A stretch of DNA of 64,000 nt from Cystobacter ferrugineus. GTDB lineage: Bacteria; Myxococcota; Myxococcia; Myxococcales; Myxococcaceae. The number at the start of each line of letters is the position of its first letter. Positions within the stretch are counted from its first letter, which is position 1. Below are positions 17,922 through 25,560 of this stretch, piece by piece. The notes under the pieces were generated by a model. It saw nothing but the letters and a program-made list of their open reading frames with translations, did no database searches and was not told the DNA's origin. The stretch lies in assembly GCF_001887355.1 (NCBI RefSeq), contig NZ_MPIN01000011.1:61169-125168 (forward strand), read 5' to 3'. The translations under genes were made by a program, and so were the position numbers.

Positions 17922-19022
17922 CTACTTCACGGAGACGCGCGTCCCCTCGGTGAGGGAAGGCGTGAGGTATTCGACGACCTTGTCCAGCGGCGCGGCGGCC
18001 TTCACCACCACCTCGCGCACTCCGCGCTCGAGCACCTGGACGTCCACGCGGCGCACCTCGCCCGAGGGCGCCACCACGAACACATGGTCCCCCCCGGAGG
18101 AGGACAGCGCGCTCGTCGGCAGGGCGTGGGCCTCCTCCGCCTCACCCAGCGGCAGCACGACGCGCGCCAGGGTGTTGGCCACGAAGCGGCCGTCCTTGTT
18201 GGGCACGAGGATGTCCACCGGAATGCGGCGCGTGGCCGGGTCCGCGGAGGGGATGACGGTGCGGATGACGGCCTCGTCCGTGAAGGTGCTGCCGCCGATG
18301 ACCTCCACGCGCACGCGGGTGCCCGGCTTGAGGCGGGCGCGGGTGGACTCGGCCACCGTCGTCTTGAGCAGCAGCGTGCTCACGTTCTCCAGGGAGAAGA
18401 GCGCCACGCCCGGACCCACGATGGCGCCCACCTGCTCGGGCGCGTCGGTGACGGTGCCGGGGAAGGGCGCCTTGAGGTCATGCTTGCGGCGGCCCGCCTG
18501 CGCCTGGGCGAGCTGCGCACGGGCCGCGAGCAGTTGCGCCTCGGCCTGACGCGCCTGGGTGCTGGAGGTGCGGTTCTGCAGGTCGCTCACGTTGCCCTGC
18601 TGCTGCAGCTTCGCGTTGCGCTCGGCCACGTCCGCGGCCATCGCGGCGCTCACCTCGGCGGCGGCCACCGAGGCCTGGGCCTGGGCGAGCTGGGCGTCGG
18701 CGATCTCCGGATTGAGCTGGCCGAGCATCTGGCCCTCCTGCACCGTCTGACCCTTCTTCACCCGCACCTTCTCCAGCCGGCCTCCGACCTCGAAGCCCAC
18801 CTGCAACGACTGGGAGGGGAAGAGCGTGCCCGTCACCTCCTCACGGGGGGTGCTGCGCACGGCGCGCGGCGCGGCGAGCGTCACCGACTGCACGCCCGGC
18901 GTGGCGGCCGGAGTCGCGGGAGTCGGGGCCGCGTCCGCGCGGCAACCCGAGAGGGACAACGAAGCGGCGGCCATGCCCACGGCGGCGAGCCCGGCGACGA
19001 GCGGCGTCCTGATGAGTTTCAC
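17922..19022 (-). CDS. RND periplasmic adaptor lipoprotein
   Basis: The 366-residue protein begins with a lipoprotein signal ending in the lipobox LSGC, so it should be anchored to the inner membrane from the periplasm. The membrane-fusion architecture is visible: a first barrel strand (EEVTGTLFPSQSLQVGFEVGGRLEKVRVKKGQTVQEGQ), an alpha-helical hairpin rich in AQ repeats (about 95-165), the lipoyl second half (DLKAPFPGTVTDAPEQVGAIVGPG) and beta-barrel and membrane-proximal domains. It bridges pump and outer channel. Its ATG overlaps the regulator's stop by 4 bp (ATGA), so translation is coupled. Confidence 0.93.
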   Translation of the reverse strand: MKLIRTPLVAGLAAVGMAAASLSLSGCRADAAPTPATPAATPGVQSVTLAAPRAVRSTPREEVTGTLFPSQSLQVGFEVGGRLEKVRVKKGQTVQEGQMLGQLNPEIADAQLAQAQASVAAAEVSAAMAADVAERNAKLQQQGNVSDLQNRTSSTQARQAEAQLLAARAQLAQAQAGRRKHDLKAPFPGTVTDAPEQVGAIVGPGVALFSLENVSTLLLKTTVAESTRARLKPGTRVRVEVIGGSTFTDEAVIRTVIPSADPATRRIPVDILVPNKDGRFVANTLARVVLPLGEAEEAHALPTSALSSSGGDHVFVVAPSGEVRRVDVQVLERGVREVVVKAAAPLDKVVEYLTPSLTEGTRVSVK

Positions 19023-19789
19023 GATCCTGACCTCGGGGTACTGCGAGTGCGGGAAAGCGCGCGGGACGGGGCCCGGCGCGAAGAAGTCGAAGTCTTCGGT
19101 GGCGACTCGCGCGACGGCTCCACCGGGGCGGCCACGTCACACCGGGGCACGCAGCCCTCGCGGATGAGCAGGTGGATGGAGTTGGCCCAGGCGGCCAGGT
19201 CCGGCTTCTCCTGCATCTGGCTCATGCGCTGCGCCAGCAACACGTAGGTGCCGACGATGAGCGAGCCGATGACCTCGGAGGGCACGTCCGTGCGCAGCGC
19301 GCGGCCGGACTGCAAGCGCCGGAACTCCTGGGCCACCCGCGACACCTCGCGGTCCACGAAGCCCCACACCAAGGACTCGAAGTCCGTGCCCTGGCAGCCG
19401 CGCATGAGCACCTGCATCACGTCGCGGTAGGACCACATCAGCTCGAGCGTGCGCAGGTCCCCCTCGGCGCTCATCGCCAACAGGCGCTCGTAGCGCTCGG
19501 AGCGCTCGGACACGTCGCTCGCCTCCACCGCGCCCTGCTCGGCGAAGAACCGCTCCGTCTCCTCGCGCCGCTGGTCGATGAGGCCCTGCAGCGCGGACAT
19601 GAACTCGCCGAGCACCTCCCCGAAGAGGGCCTCCTTGGACGTGGCGTGCAGATAGAAGGCGCCCTTCGAGAGTCCGCACGCGGCGGTGATGTCCTCGATG
19701 CGCGCGCCCTTCAGCCCCTTCTTCATGAACTCCACCCGGGCGGCGGCGATCAGTGCTGCTCGGGCGTGCGGATCCGCGGGACGGGCCAT
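19019..19789 (-). CDS. TetR-family repressor of the efflux operon
   Basis: The 256-residue protein has an N-terminal TetR HTH (about 10-60): ALIAAARVEFMKKGLKGAR, IEDITAACGLSKGAFYLHATSKEALF. The all-helical ligand domain follows, and a low-complexity Ser/Arg-rich tail (about 215-256) that is probably disordered. It is the first gene of the efflux operon and overlaps the adaptor start by 4 bp, so it very likely autoregulates and senses a pump substrate. The ATG at 19789 was chosen because the HTH begins there; an upstream ATG lacks homology. AGGAA lies about 11 nt upstream. Confidence 0.92.
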   Translation of the reverse strand: MARPADPHARAALIAAARVEFMKKGLKGARIEDITAACGLSKGAFYLHATSKEALFGEVLGEFMSALQGLIDQRREETERFFAEQGAVEASDVSERSERYERLLAMSAEGDLRTLELMWSYRDVMQVLMRGCQGTDFESLVWGFVDREVSRVAQEFRRLQSGRALRTDVPSEVIGSLIVGTYVLLAQRMSQMQEKPDLAAWANSIHLLIREGCVPRCDVAAPVEPSRESPPKTSTSSRRAPSRALSRTRSTPRSGS

Positions 19790-19832
19790 GGTGGCCGCAT
19801 TCCTAACCCGCCGGTCAGAAACGGCCAAGAGG

Positions 19833-19844
19833 GGTTCCTGAACC
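19833..19844. promoter_or_regulatory. Candidate TetR operator palindrome
   Basis: GGTTC-CT-GAACC is a perfect inverted repeat 44 bp upstream of the TetR start, just inside a TTGACC box on the minus strand (complement of 19848-19853). Position suits an operator, but the arms are only 5 bp and no good -10 box was found. Confidence 0.25.
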
Positions 19845-19927
19845 TCGGGTCAAGAATACATCAAATCAGCTTATGATATCCATCAGCCAATCTGGGGTAT
19901 GATTCCCCGGACTCCGGGTATGTCTGT

Positions 19928-20623
19928 CTATGAGGACTGACCGGGGCCGAGCCGCGCGAGGGCCTTGCACAGCGGGCACGCGGCCACGGGATGGCCGCCC
20001 TCGCGGCGATGCAGGTCCAACACCGCGCGTGACACCTCGGCGAGTTCCCGGCGCACCTCGCGCCGCGCCCCCTTCACCCGGGCGATGGAGAGGTTGTCGT
20101 AGGCCGTCGTCTGGTGGCGCATCCACGCGATGACGGCCGCCTCGGCGCGCCGCTCGATGGGGATGCGCTCGGTGCGCGCCACGGTGCCGCTGCCCACGGG
20201 CGTGGCATGCGCGGACACCGCCACCGCCAGCAGCTTCGCCTGGGGCATGAAGGAGGGCGCGAAGGCGAGGAAGCGCAGCACCGCGTTGGCGAAGTCCACC
20301 TCGTACTCGGCCTGCTCGCGCTCACGGCGGCGCACGTCGGCCTCGCGGCGGCGGGCATAGGCGGGGGTGGCGCGCTCGGCCTCCAGGGCCGCCTGCGCGG
20401 CGGTGATGTGGGCCTCGGGTGCCCAGACACCACGGGAGAAAATCTTGCGGCCCTTCTTCTCCACCACCGTCCAGCTCGGGCCGGCGGCCTTCACCCGGCG
20501 CGTGAGGCCCGCGTCGCCAGGGGGCAGCAGGGCCCAACCAGCGGGCACGGTGAGGACGGAGCCATCGGCCGCGCGCACGCGGCGCGGGTCGCTCGTGGGG
20601 GACACGGTCAGGGAGTCGCTCAT
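19928..20623 (-). CDS. DUF2293 domain protein
   Basis: The 231-residue protein ends with a DUF2293-like region (about 150-215): ERIPIERRAEAAVIAWMRHQTTAYDN then IARVKGARREVRRELAEVSRAVLDLHR, a basic helical domain that may bind nucleic acid. The tail has HPVAACPLCKAL, a possible single zinc knuckle. The N-terminal 70 residues (DGSVLTVPAGWALLPPGDAGLTRRVKAAG) are a small beta-rich segment. It diverges from the RNase Z gene. Function is unknown; the confidence applies to it being a real gene. Confidence 0.82.
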   Translation of the reverse strand: MSDSLTVSPTSDPRRVRAADGSVLTVPAGWALLPPGDAGLTRRVKAAGPSWTVVEKKGRKIFSRGVWAPEAHITAAQAALEAERATPAYARRREADVRRREREQAEYEVDFANAVLRFLAFAPSFMPQAKLLAVAVSAHATPVGSGTVARTERIPIERRAEAAVIAWMRHQTTAYDNLSIARVKGARREVRRELAEVSRAVLDLHRREGGHPVAACPLCKALARLGPGQSS

Positions 20624-20753
20624 GGGGAGGGCGCGCCTCTTAGCCCACCCGCCCCCCGGGCGAAAAGAGCCCCCACGTCAACCCCCTCGTCCTCGTGGTA
20701 CATGAGGCGGATCGCGCACACATCCGGTCGCCGCGCCGGGAGGAGTTTCATTC

Positions 20754-21692
20754 ATGGGCAGCGCTGGCATGTCCATCCTCAGGCTCACCTTCCTCGGCAC
20801 CTCGGCCGCCCAGCCGACGTTGCACCGCAACCTCTCCGGACTCGCGGTGAAGGCCAACACGGATCTGCTCCTCTTCGACTGTGGCGAGGGCAGCCAACGG
20901 CAGATGGTGCGCTATGGCACCGGCTTCACCGTGGACGCCGTCTTCTTCACCCACTTCCACGCCGATCACTACCTGGGCATCATCGGCTTCTTGCGCACGC
21001 TCGGGATGATGGGGCGCGACAGTGCCGTGCAGCTCTATGGGCCCCCCACCGCGCGCCGGCTCCTGAACCAGGCGGTGCACCTGGGCGTGGAGTCCCTGTC
21101 CTTCCCGGTGGAGATCCACGAGCTGCGCGATGGCGACACCGTGCGGCGGCGCGGCTATTCGGTGCAGGCGGTGGCGGTGGATCACCGCATCAACGCGCTC
21201 GGCTACGTGCTGCAGGAGGACGAGCGCCCGGGGAAGTTCAACCTGGAGAAGGTGAAGGCGCTCGGGGTGCCGTCCGGGCCGCTCTACGGCCAGCTCCAAC
21301 GGGGCGAGCCGGTGCAACTGGCCGACGGCCGCACCATCCGCCCCGAGGAGGTCGTCGGCGAGCCACGTCCCGGCCGGCGGCTGGTCATCTCCGGGGACAC
21401 CCGCCCCTGCCCCGCGATGGTGAAGGCCTCGCGGGAGGCGGATCTGCTCATCCACGAGTCCACCTTCTCCGATGACGAGCAGGCGCGGGCCCTGGAGACG
21501 AGGCACTCGACGGCGCGCGAGGCGGCCCAGGTGGCGCGCGAGGCGGGTGCCCGACGGCTCATCCTCACGCACCTGTCCAGCCGCCACGACACGGATCCAT
21601 CCCGGCTGCTCGCCCAGGCGCGCGAGGAATTCAAGGGCCCCGTCGAGGTGGCCCATGACGGGCTCACCGTGGAGCTGCCCCTGCGCGACTGA
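20754..21692 (+). CDS. rnz: Ribonuclease Z (tRNase Z)
   Basis: The 312-residue metallo-beta-lactamase-fold protein has the family length. It has LTFLGTSAAQPTLHRN at the start, the zinc motif FTHFHADHYLGIIG, a central exosite region, ISGDTRPCPAMV with the third-ligand aspartate, and LTHLSSRHD near the end. It removes the 3' trailer of precursor tRNAs in the cytoplasm. GGGAGGAG at 20738-20745 lies 8 nt before the ATG at 20754, favouring it over ATG at 20769. It ends 8 bp from a convergent lipoprotein gene. Confidence 0.94.
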   Translation: MGSAGMSILRLTFLGTSAAQPTLHRNLSGLAVKANTDLLLFDCGEGSQRQMVRYGTGFTVDAVFFTHFHADHYLGIIGFLRTLGMMGRDSAVQLYGPPTARRLLNQAVHLGVESLSFPVEIHELRDGDTVRRRGYSVQAVAVDHRINALGYVLQEDERPGKFNLEKVKALGVPSGPLYGQLQRGEPVQLADGRTIRPEEVVGEPRPGRRLVISGDTRPCPAMVKASREADLLIHESTFSDDEQARALETRHSTAREAAQVAREAGARRLILTHLSSRHDTDPSRLLAQAREEFKGPVEVAHDGLTVELPLRD

Positions 21693-21699
21693 GCCTGCT

Positions 21700-22215
21700 C
21701 TACTTGACGGCCGCCTCGGCCTCGGCGCGCAGGGCGCGAGCGCCCTCCGGGTCCACGCGCTGCAGCAGCTCCCACTCCAGCTCCCGGTCGCGCGTCATGT
21801 TGGAGGTGTCCGTGCCCAACGCCTGGCGCTGGCCCGTGCGCGCGTCCACCGGTCCCGGACCGGACTCGGTGCGGTTCTGCCGGAAGATCTCCACCGAGCT
21901 CAGCGCCGGGCTGGGCTGCCTGCCACGCACGTAGTAGCGCACGTAGTTGGTGCCCAGCGACGAGGGCGCGCCCACCATGGCCCAGTCGGTGGCGATCTCG
22001 AACGCGCCCGGCGCCTCGCGAAGGGGCAGCTCCTTCTCCTTCAAGAGCGAGCGCACCTGCGGCCACACCTCGGCCATGGGCTTGCGGTACACGTAGCCAC
22101 TCGCCTTCTCCTGGATGTACAGCTCGCGGCGGCTGGAAGCGCATCCAGCGGCGAGCAGGGCGGCGGCGAACAACACCACGGACGAAAACCACGGCGAGTG
22201 CTTCGAGGAACGCAT
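21700..22215 (-). CDS. Hypothetical lipoprotein
   Basis: The 171-residue protein has a type II signal ending in LAAGC, so it should be lipidated. The mature part (EKASGYVYRKPMAEVWPQVRSLLKEKELPL, then FEIATDWAM, YVRYYVRGRQ) has the helix-then-strands pattern of BamC-like or DUF3576-like envelope lipoproteins, but the match is too weak to name. A second part (NMTRDRELEWELLQRVDPEGARALRAEAEAAV) is a helical tail. AGGAGAG precedes the ATG. It diverges from the YkgJ-like gene. Confidence 0.78.
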   Translation of the reverse strand: MRSSKHSPWFSSVVLFAAALLAAGCASSRRELYIQEKASGYVYRKPMAEVWPQVRSLLKEKELPLREAPGAFEIATDWAMVGAPSSLGTNYVRYYVRGRQPSPALSSVEIFRQNRTESGPGPVDARTGQRQALGTDTSNMTRDRELEWELLQRVDPEGARALRAEAEAAVK

Positions 22216-22292
22216 GGCAGCTCTCCTGGTGAATGAGGCGGAGAGCGGGCATTTGAAGCATGGGTACCCGAGGAGCGCTAGACTCGCGCGCC

Positions 22293-22814
22293 ATGAAGGA
22301 CGGGCCCCTTCGCCGGAGCATCAAACGCCTCGCACGGCTGCGCTATGACTTCGACCTCGCCGTCACGCGGCTGCTCTTGCGTGCCCGGGGAGAGCCGCGC
22401 TACCGGCTGACGGGCGCGTGCAACGGGTGTGGCCGCTGCTGTGAATCGCCCACCCTCGCCGTGAGCCGGCCCGTCTTCTTCCTGCGCTCGCTGCGCTGGC
22501 TCGTGCTCACCTGGCACCGGCTCGTCAACGGCTTCGAGTACGTGGGCGAGGACCGCCGGCACCGGCTCTTCGTCTTGTGCTGCACGCACTACGATCCCAC
22601 GACGAAGCAGTGCGACTCCTACGACAGCCGGCCGGGGATGTGCCGCGACTACCCGCGCAACCTCGCCTTCGAGGCCCTGCCGGAGTTCTTCCCCGAATGC
22701 GGCTACTCGGCCGTCTACAAGAAGGCCGAGCCGCTGCGCCAGGCCCTCAAGAACAGCAACCTCTCGCCGGAGAAGTACGAGGAGCTGGTGCGCAAGCTGC
22801 ACCTGCGCGAGTAG
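22293..22814 (+). CDS. YkgJ-family cysteine-cluster protein
   Basis: The 173-residue protein has the YkgJ (UPF0153) cysteine pattern: GACNGCGRCCESP, then LCCTHYDPTTKQCDSYDSRPGMCRDYP, then FPECGY. These cysteines are thought to bind zinc or an iron-sulfur cluster. The biochemical role of the family is unknown; some members sit by flagellar or modification genes. The start at 22293 is preferred over ATG at 22260, because the upstream part has no family-like sequence. Downstream is a remnant immunity gene on the opposite strand, which marks the edge of the toxin locus. Confidence 0.82.
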   Translation: MKDGPLRRSIKRLARLRYDFDLAVTRLLLRARGEPRYRLTGACNGCGRCCESPTLAVSRPVFFLRSLRWLVLTWHRLVNGFEYVGEDRRHRLFVLCCTHYDPTTKQCDSYDSRPGMCRDYPRNLAFEALPEFFPECGYSAVYKKAEPLRQALKNSNLSPEKYEELVRKLHLRE

Positions 22815-22839
22815 CCGCGCCCTGCATCACGCCGGGGGA

Positions 22840-23090
22840 AGACCTGAACGTAGCAAAGTGCATACACGGAAGCGGGACCCCATTGGTCATCGTCTTCGTC
22901 GTAGATGGCCACCCGCGCCCGGATGCTCTTGGACAAGGGAAGGATGCGGTAAGGGCAACCTGGCCGCTGCTTGAACAACTCCGCCCCGTTGAAATGCAGA
23001 TAGAAGGCCCGCAGGTCCGGGTCCAGACGCCACCCCACCCTCCGCTCAAACTCCTCGATATGACTCGACGATGTGGTGCTACTCCTTTCA
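22840..23090 (-). pseudogene. SUKH (SMI1/KNR4) immunity-protein fragment
   Basis: The frame reads IEEFERRVGWRLDPDLRAFY, then FNGAELF, PYRILPLSKSIRARVAIYDED and QWGPASVYALC. That is the N-terminal and central part of a SUKH/SMI1-KNR4 protein, a large superfamily of polymorphic-toxin immunity proteins. No proper start codon lies before IEEF, and after residue 80 the sequence turns to nonsense that overlaps the YkgJ gene antisense. Both ends are therefore lost: about 80 of the usual 130-150 residues remain. It sits directly downstream of an orphan immunity gene, consistent with accumulated immunity debris. Confidence 0.6.
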
Positions 23091-23118
23091 GTACGGGATT
23101 CTGTTAGCGCTACGCCCA

Positions 23119-23436
23119 TCAGAATTCTCGCGGGTCGCTCCATTCAAAGTCTTCCTCTTGCCAGTTTGTGCAAGAGTTCAGTGTCTCTCCAAATCTCTTG
23201 ATGAAATCCTGGAGGGCTTCGACCCCTGTCTGTCCCAGTCCGGCTTCTCCATCGGGGGCTCCATTGGCGTCTTTCACACACACATTCGCGACTGCGACGA
23301 AGCCTCCGGAGCTTCGCTCGAGGACCTTGTTCTTGTATCTGGACCAAGGAAGACACCGCATGTCTCGGACCTCGAAAATGCCTACCACCCGCTCTATTTT
23401 CGAGGCACCGTGCAGATCGACTGTTCTCCAGCTCAT
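23119..23436 (-). CDS. Putative immunity protein, orphan paralogue
   Basis: The 105-residue protein is a clear paralogue of the protein at 23854-24171: both run from a W-R-DLHGA start through VVGIFEV/VVGLFEV, NVCVKDANG, a GLG...EALQD helix to the shared end WQEEDFEWSDP. I estimate roughly 60% identity by eye. It is small, acidic and lacks a signal, so it is cytoplasmic, as expected for an immunity protein to a nuclease toxin. AAAGGAAACAAGGA precedes the ATG. The start overlaps (ATGA) the stop of a remnant frame of the SitA-like lipoprotein, so translation may still be coupled. No intact toxin gene is left directly upstream. Confidence 0.72.
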   Translation of the reverse strand: MSWRTVDLHGASKIERVVGIFEVRDMRCLPWSRYKNKVLERSSGGFVAVANVCVKDANGAPDGEAGLGQTGVEALQDFIKRFGETLNSCTNWQEEDFEWSDPREF

Positions 23437-23597
23437 TCCTTGTTTCCTTTCTCATCCTCCTCGAACTCGCCGTTGCCCAGCGCCACCGGCCTGGCATCGG
23501 AACGAGGGGTGAAGACGAGGGGGTCGGTCTGGCCCGTGTCCAGGCGCACGACCCGGGAGGCGGTGCCACACCCGACGAGGAGAATCAGCATCTCGTT
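23433..23597 (-). pseudogene. 5' end duplicate of the SitA-like lipoprotein gene
   Basis: This frame repeats codons 9 to about 50 of the lipoprotein toxin at 24187-25479: MLILLVGCGTASRVVRLDTG, QTDPLVFTPRSDARPVALGN. At DNA level about 118-126 bp are nearly identical to 25332-25457. The copy lacks the normal start (it is fused upstream to GDRVVITNE) and after GNGEFEEDEKGNKE meets a stop that overlaps the orphan immunity start. It is what a recombination at the conserved lipoprotein leader would leave after loss of a toxin body. Confidence 0.8.
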
Positions 23598-23826
23598 CGT
23601 GATCACGACCCTGTCGCCAGATACGCGCACGGTGTTTCCCGTTTCAGAATCGATGAACTTGCGTCACGTCCGGGTCGGGCTCCAGAGGAGGGCGCCGAGT
23701 GAGAATGGCCGGGGCTGTCCTCTGGTAGCCGGGCGGAGTGGGGCAGAAGTGGAGCATGGCATCCGAGGCGCCATGCCGTTCTCCTCGGCGCGGTGAACCC
23801 GGAGCCGAGCGAGTGTCCATGTTCAA
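23598..23826 (-). pseudogene. Possible remnant of a second toxin's C-terminus
   Basis: On the minus strand, one frame reads LEPDPDVTQ near 23680 and, after a one-base shift, KFIDSETGNTVRVSGDRVVI (about 23604-23663), then TNE directly fused to the lipoprotein leader copy. The strand-turn-strand pattern resembles the tail of a small nuclease toxin, but no family can be named. The rest, up to 23826, has mixed frames. Taken with its position between two immunity genes, I read it as toxin debris; that is inference. Confidence 0.35.
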
Positions 23827-23853
23827 GCACGGGGTTCGCTGTTGCTCCGTCCC

Positions 23854-24171
23854 TCAGAAATCCTGCGGGTCGCTCCATTCAAAGTCTTCCTCTTGCCAGT
23901 CTGTGCGAGAGTCCAATGTTTCACCCAGTCGCGTGATGAGATCTTGAAGGGCTTCGGTTTCTGTCCGTCCGAGCCCTGCTATCCAATCAGGGTTTCCATT
24001 GGCGTCTTTCACACACACATTGGGGACCGCGAGGAAATCCTGGGAGCCTTGCTCAAGAACTTTGATTTTGTATTTTGTCCATGGAATGCCTCGCATGTCG
24101 CAGACCTCGAAGAGACCCACCACCCGCGAAATGCTCGCGGCACCATGCAGATCGATTGCTCTCCAGTCCAT
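23854..24171 (-). CDS. Putative immunity protein for the adjacent lipoprotein toxin
   Basis: The 105-residue cytoplasmic protein is paralogous to that at 23119-23436. It begins 15 bp after the toxin stop, with AGGAAA a few bases before the ATG, so it is in the same operon. Position and size match SitI-type immunity proteins, which neutralise the toxin domain carried by the lipoprotein SitA in Myxococcus. The sequence itself has no recognisable domain: DLHGA, FEVCDMRG, KIKVLEQGSQDF, VKDANG and TETEALQDLI are its conserved blocks. The role is inferred from context. Confidence 0.7.
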   Translation of the reverse strand: MDWRAIDLHGAASISRVVGLFEVCDMRGIPWTKYKIKVLEQGSQDFLAVPNVCVKDANGNPDWIAGLGRTETEALQDLITRLGETLDSRTDWQEEDFEWSDPQDF

Positions 24172-24186
24172 CAGTTTCCTGCTTTC

Positions 24187-25479
24187 TTAGCGAGCCCCAA
24201 AAGATACAATCCGTCCATCTGGCGCGAGATCAATATAATTGCCTTTCTTGACATAGCGAACCACACCCTCGGTGGCGCCTTCAATTGGAAACTTTTGTGC
24301 GCCCTTGAGGTTCTGCCTGAAGCCTCTCGCCTTCCGTAGATACTGTGAGACATCCTTGGCCCCAACCTCTGCTCCATGCTTGGCGAAGTGTTCCTGGAGT
24401 GAGTCCAATGGAGAGTCGTAACTCCCTTCATGCCACCGTTCAAGCTCCGGAAGGTCGTCCTTCTTCGGAGCACCGTCACTGCTCGTGCGGCTTGACGTCA
24501 TGGCCACCGCCCCTGGAGCGAGGGCGATGGTGACGGTCTCCGCGCTCACGGCGACCGTCTCCACTTCCCCCACCGCCGCGAGCCGGATGCCCACCTGTGT
24601 CTCGGCTTGTACGGCCGCCTGCATGGAGCCGGGCAGCTTCGGCACCTTCGCGGCCAGCCCCGGTGCCGTGTTGCCGATGGCCGCCATGGCCAGCATGGCG
24701 TATGCTCGCGCCGCGTTCCGGCCCATGAGCTTGCCGTACCGATCGCCCGCTGCGCGCAGCTCGTTGAACGTGGTGGCCCTGTCCGCCTCGTCCATCAGCC
24801 GCTTGAAGCCGACGACGAGGCCCCAGAAGGTCTCGACGCCCACGTAGGAAATGAGGGTGGCGGTCATCACCGCCGCGAGACCCTTGGAGACTGTCACGTC
24901 GGGAAGGGAGACGAGCACCATGTACGTGGTCCAGGTCCAGAGCACGGCCGCCACCATGGCGTGGGGGTCGGCCATGTCCTTGAACGCCTCCAGCATCTCG
25001 TCCAGCACGGCGCCCTTGGCGAGAGCCAGGGCCAAGGCGAAACGGCCATCCCCGTTGAGGGTGGGGCTTTCCGTCAACAGGCGCAGACAGTCCCCGGGCC
25101 TGCCAATGCGCTCGCACCAGCGCAGGTAGGCGCGCGTCAACTCCACCTGCGCCGTCGTTGACTGCCCCTCCAGGTACTCGCCCAGCTCGAGCGGAGTGAT
25201 GCGGCGGCTGGGGGGCTCGTACGTGTACGAACCGCTCCGTGCCTCCACCTCGAACAGCCGCCGGGCGGCTTCCTGGGGCCGAGTGGGGGGCCGAACATCC
25301 CGAGCCAGTTCCGACACGGCATCCTTGAACTCGCTGTTGCCCAGCGCCACCGGTCTGGCGTCGGAACGAGGGGTGAAAACGAGGGGGTCGGTCTGGCCCG
25401 TGTCCAGGCGCACGACCCGGGAGGCGGTGCCACACCCGACGAGGAGAATCAGCATCACAGCCGTGCGGCACAGCTTCAT
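24187..25479 (-). CDS. SitA-like lipoprotein toxin with a BECR-type RNase-like tail
   Basis: The 430-residue protein has a lipoprotein signal with lipobox LLVGC (lipidated C16). A polar N-terminal domain follows (LGEYLEGQSTTAQVELTRAY, RRLFEVEARSGSYTY), then a hydrophobic middle (about 170-260; AAVLWTWTTYMVLVSL, GVETFWGLVVGF) and a variable C-terminal domain (about 345-430). That tail reads LQEHFAKHGAEVG, VSQYLRKARGF, GVVRYVKKGNYIDLAPDGR, IVSFG. The HF.KHG...YL..A...DG.I.SF order is typical of BECR-fold tRNases (colicin E5/D, CdiA-CT types). In Myxococcus, SitA lipoproteins are passed between kin by outer-membrane exchange and kill cells lacking SitI. AGAGGAA precedes the ATG; an immunity gene follows by 15 bp. 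Confidence 0.75.
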   Translation of the reverse strand: MKLCRTAVMLILLVGCGTASRVVRLDTGQTDPLVFTPRSDARPVALGNSEFKDAVSELARDVRPPTRPQEAARRLFEVEARSGSYTYEPPSRRITPLELGEYLEGQSTTAQVELTRAYLRWCERIGRPGDCLRLLTESPTLNGDGRFALALALAKGAVLDEMLEAFKDMADPHAMVAAVLWTWTTYMVLVSLPDVTVSKGLAAVMTATLISYVGVETFWGLVVGFKRLMDEADRATTFNELRAAGDRYGKLMGRNAARAYAMLAMAAIGNTAPGLAAKVPKLPGSMQAAVQAETQVGIRLAAVGEVETVAVSAETVTIALAPGAVAMTSSRTSSDGAPKKDDLPELERWHEGSYDSPLDSLQEHFAKHGAEVGAKDVSQYLRKARGFRQNLKGAQKFPIEGATEGVVRYVKKGNYIDLAPDGRIVSFGAR

Positions 25480-25560
25480 GGGGATTCCTCTCGGTCACCC
25501 ATCCATGGGTAGCCAGTCCGGAAGAATACCCAATGGGTACAACAACCCTCGGAGCGGGGT

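Noticed and set aside
14292..19247. A 1651-codon plus-strand open frame opposite the efflux operon
   Set aside because: It mirrors the RND, adaptor and channel genes, has His/Gln/Arg-rich nonsense composition and no family.
22715..22840. Extension of the SUKH-like frame over the YkgJ gene end
   Set aside because: After YALC the frame is antisense to the cysteine-cluster gene and loses all SUKH features.
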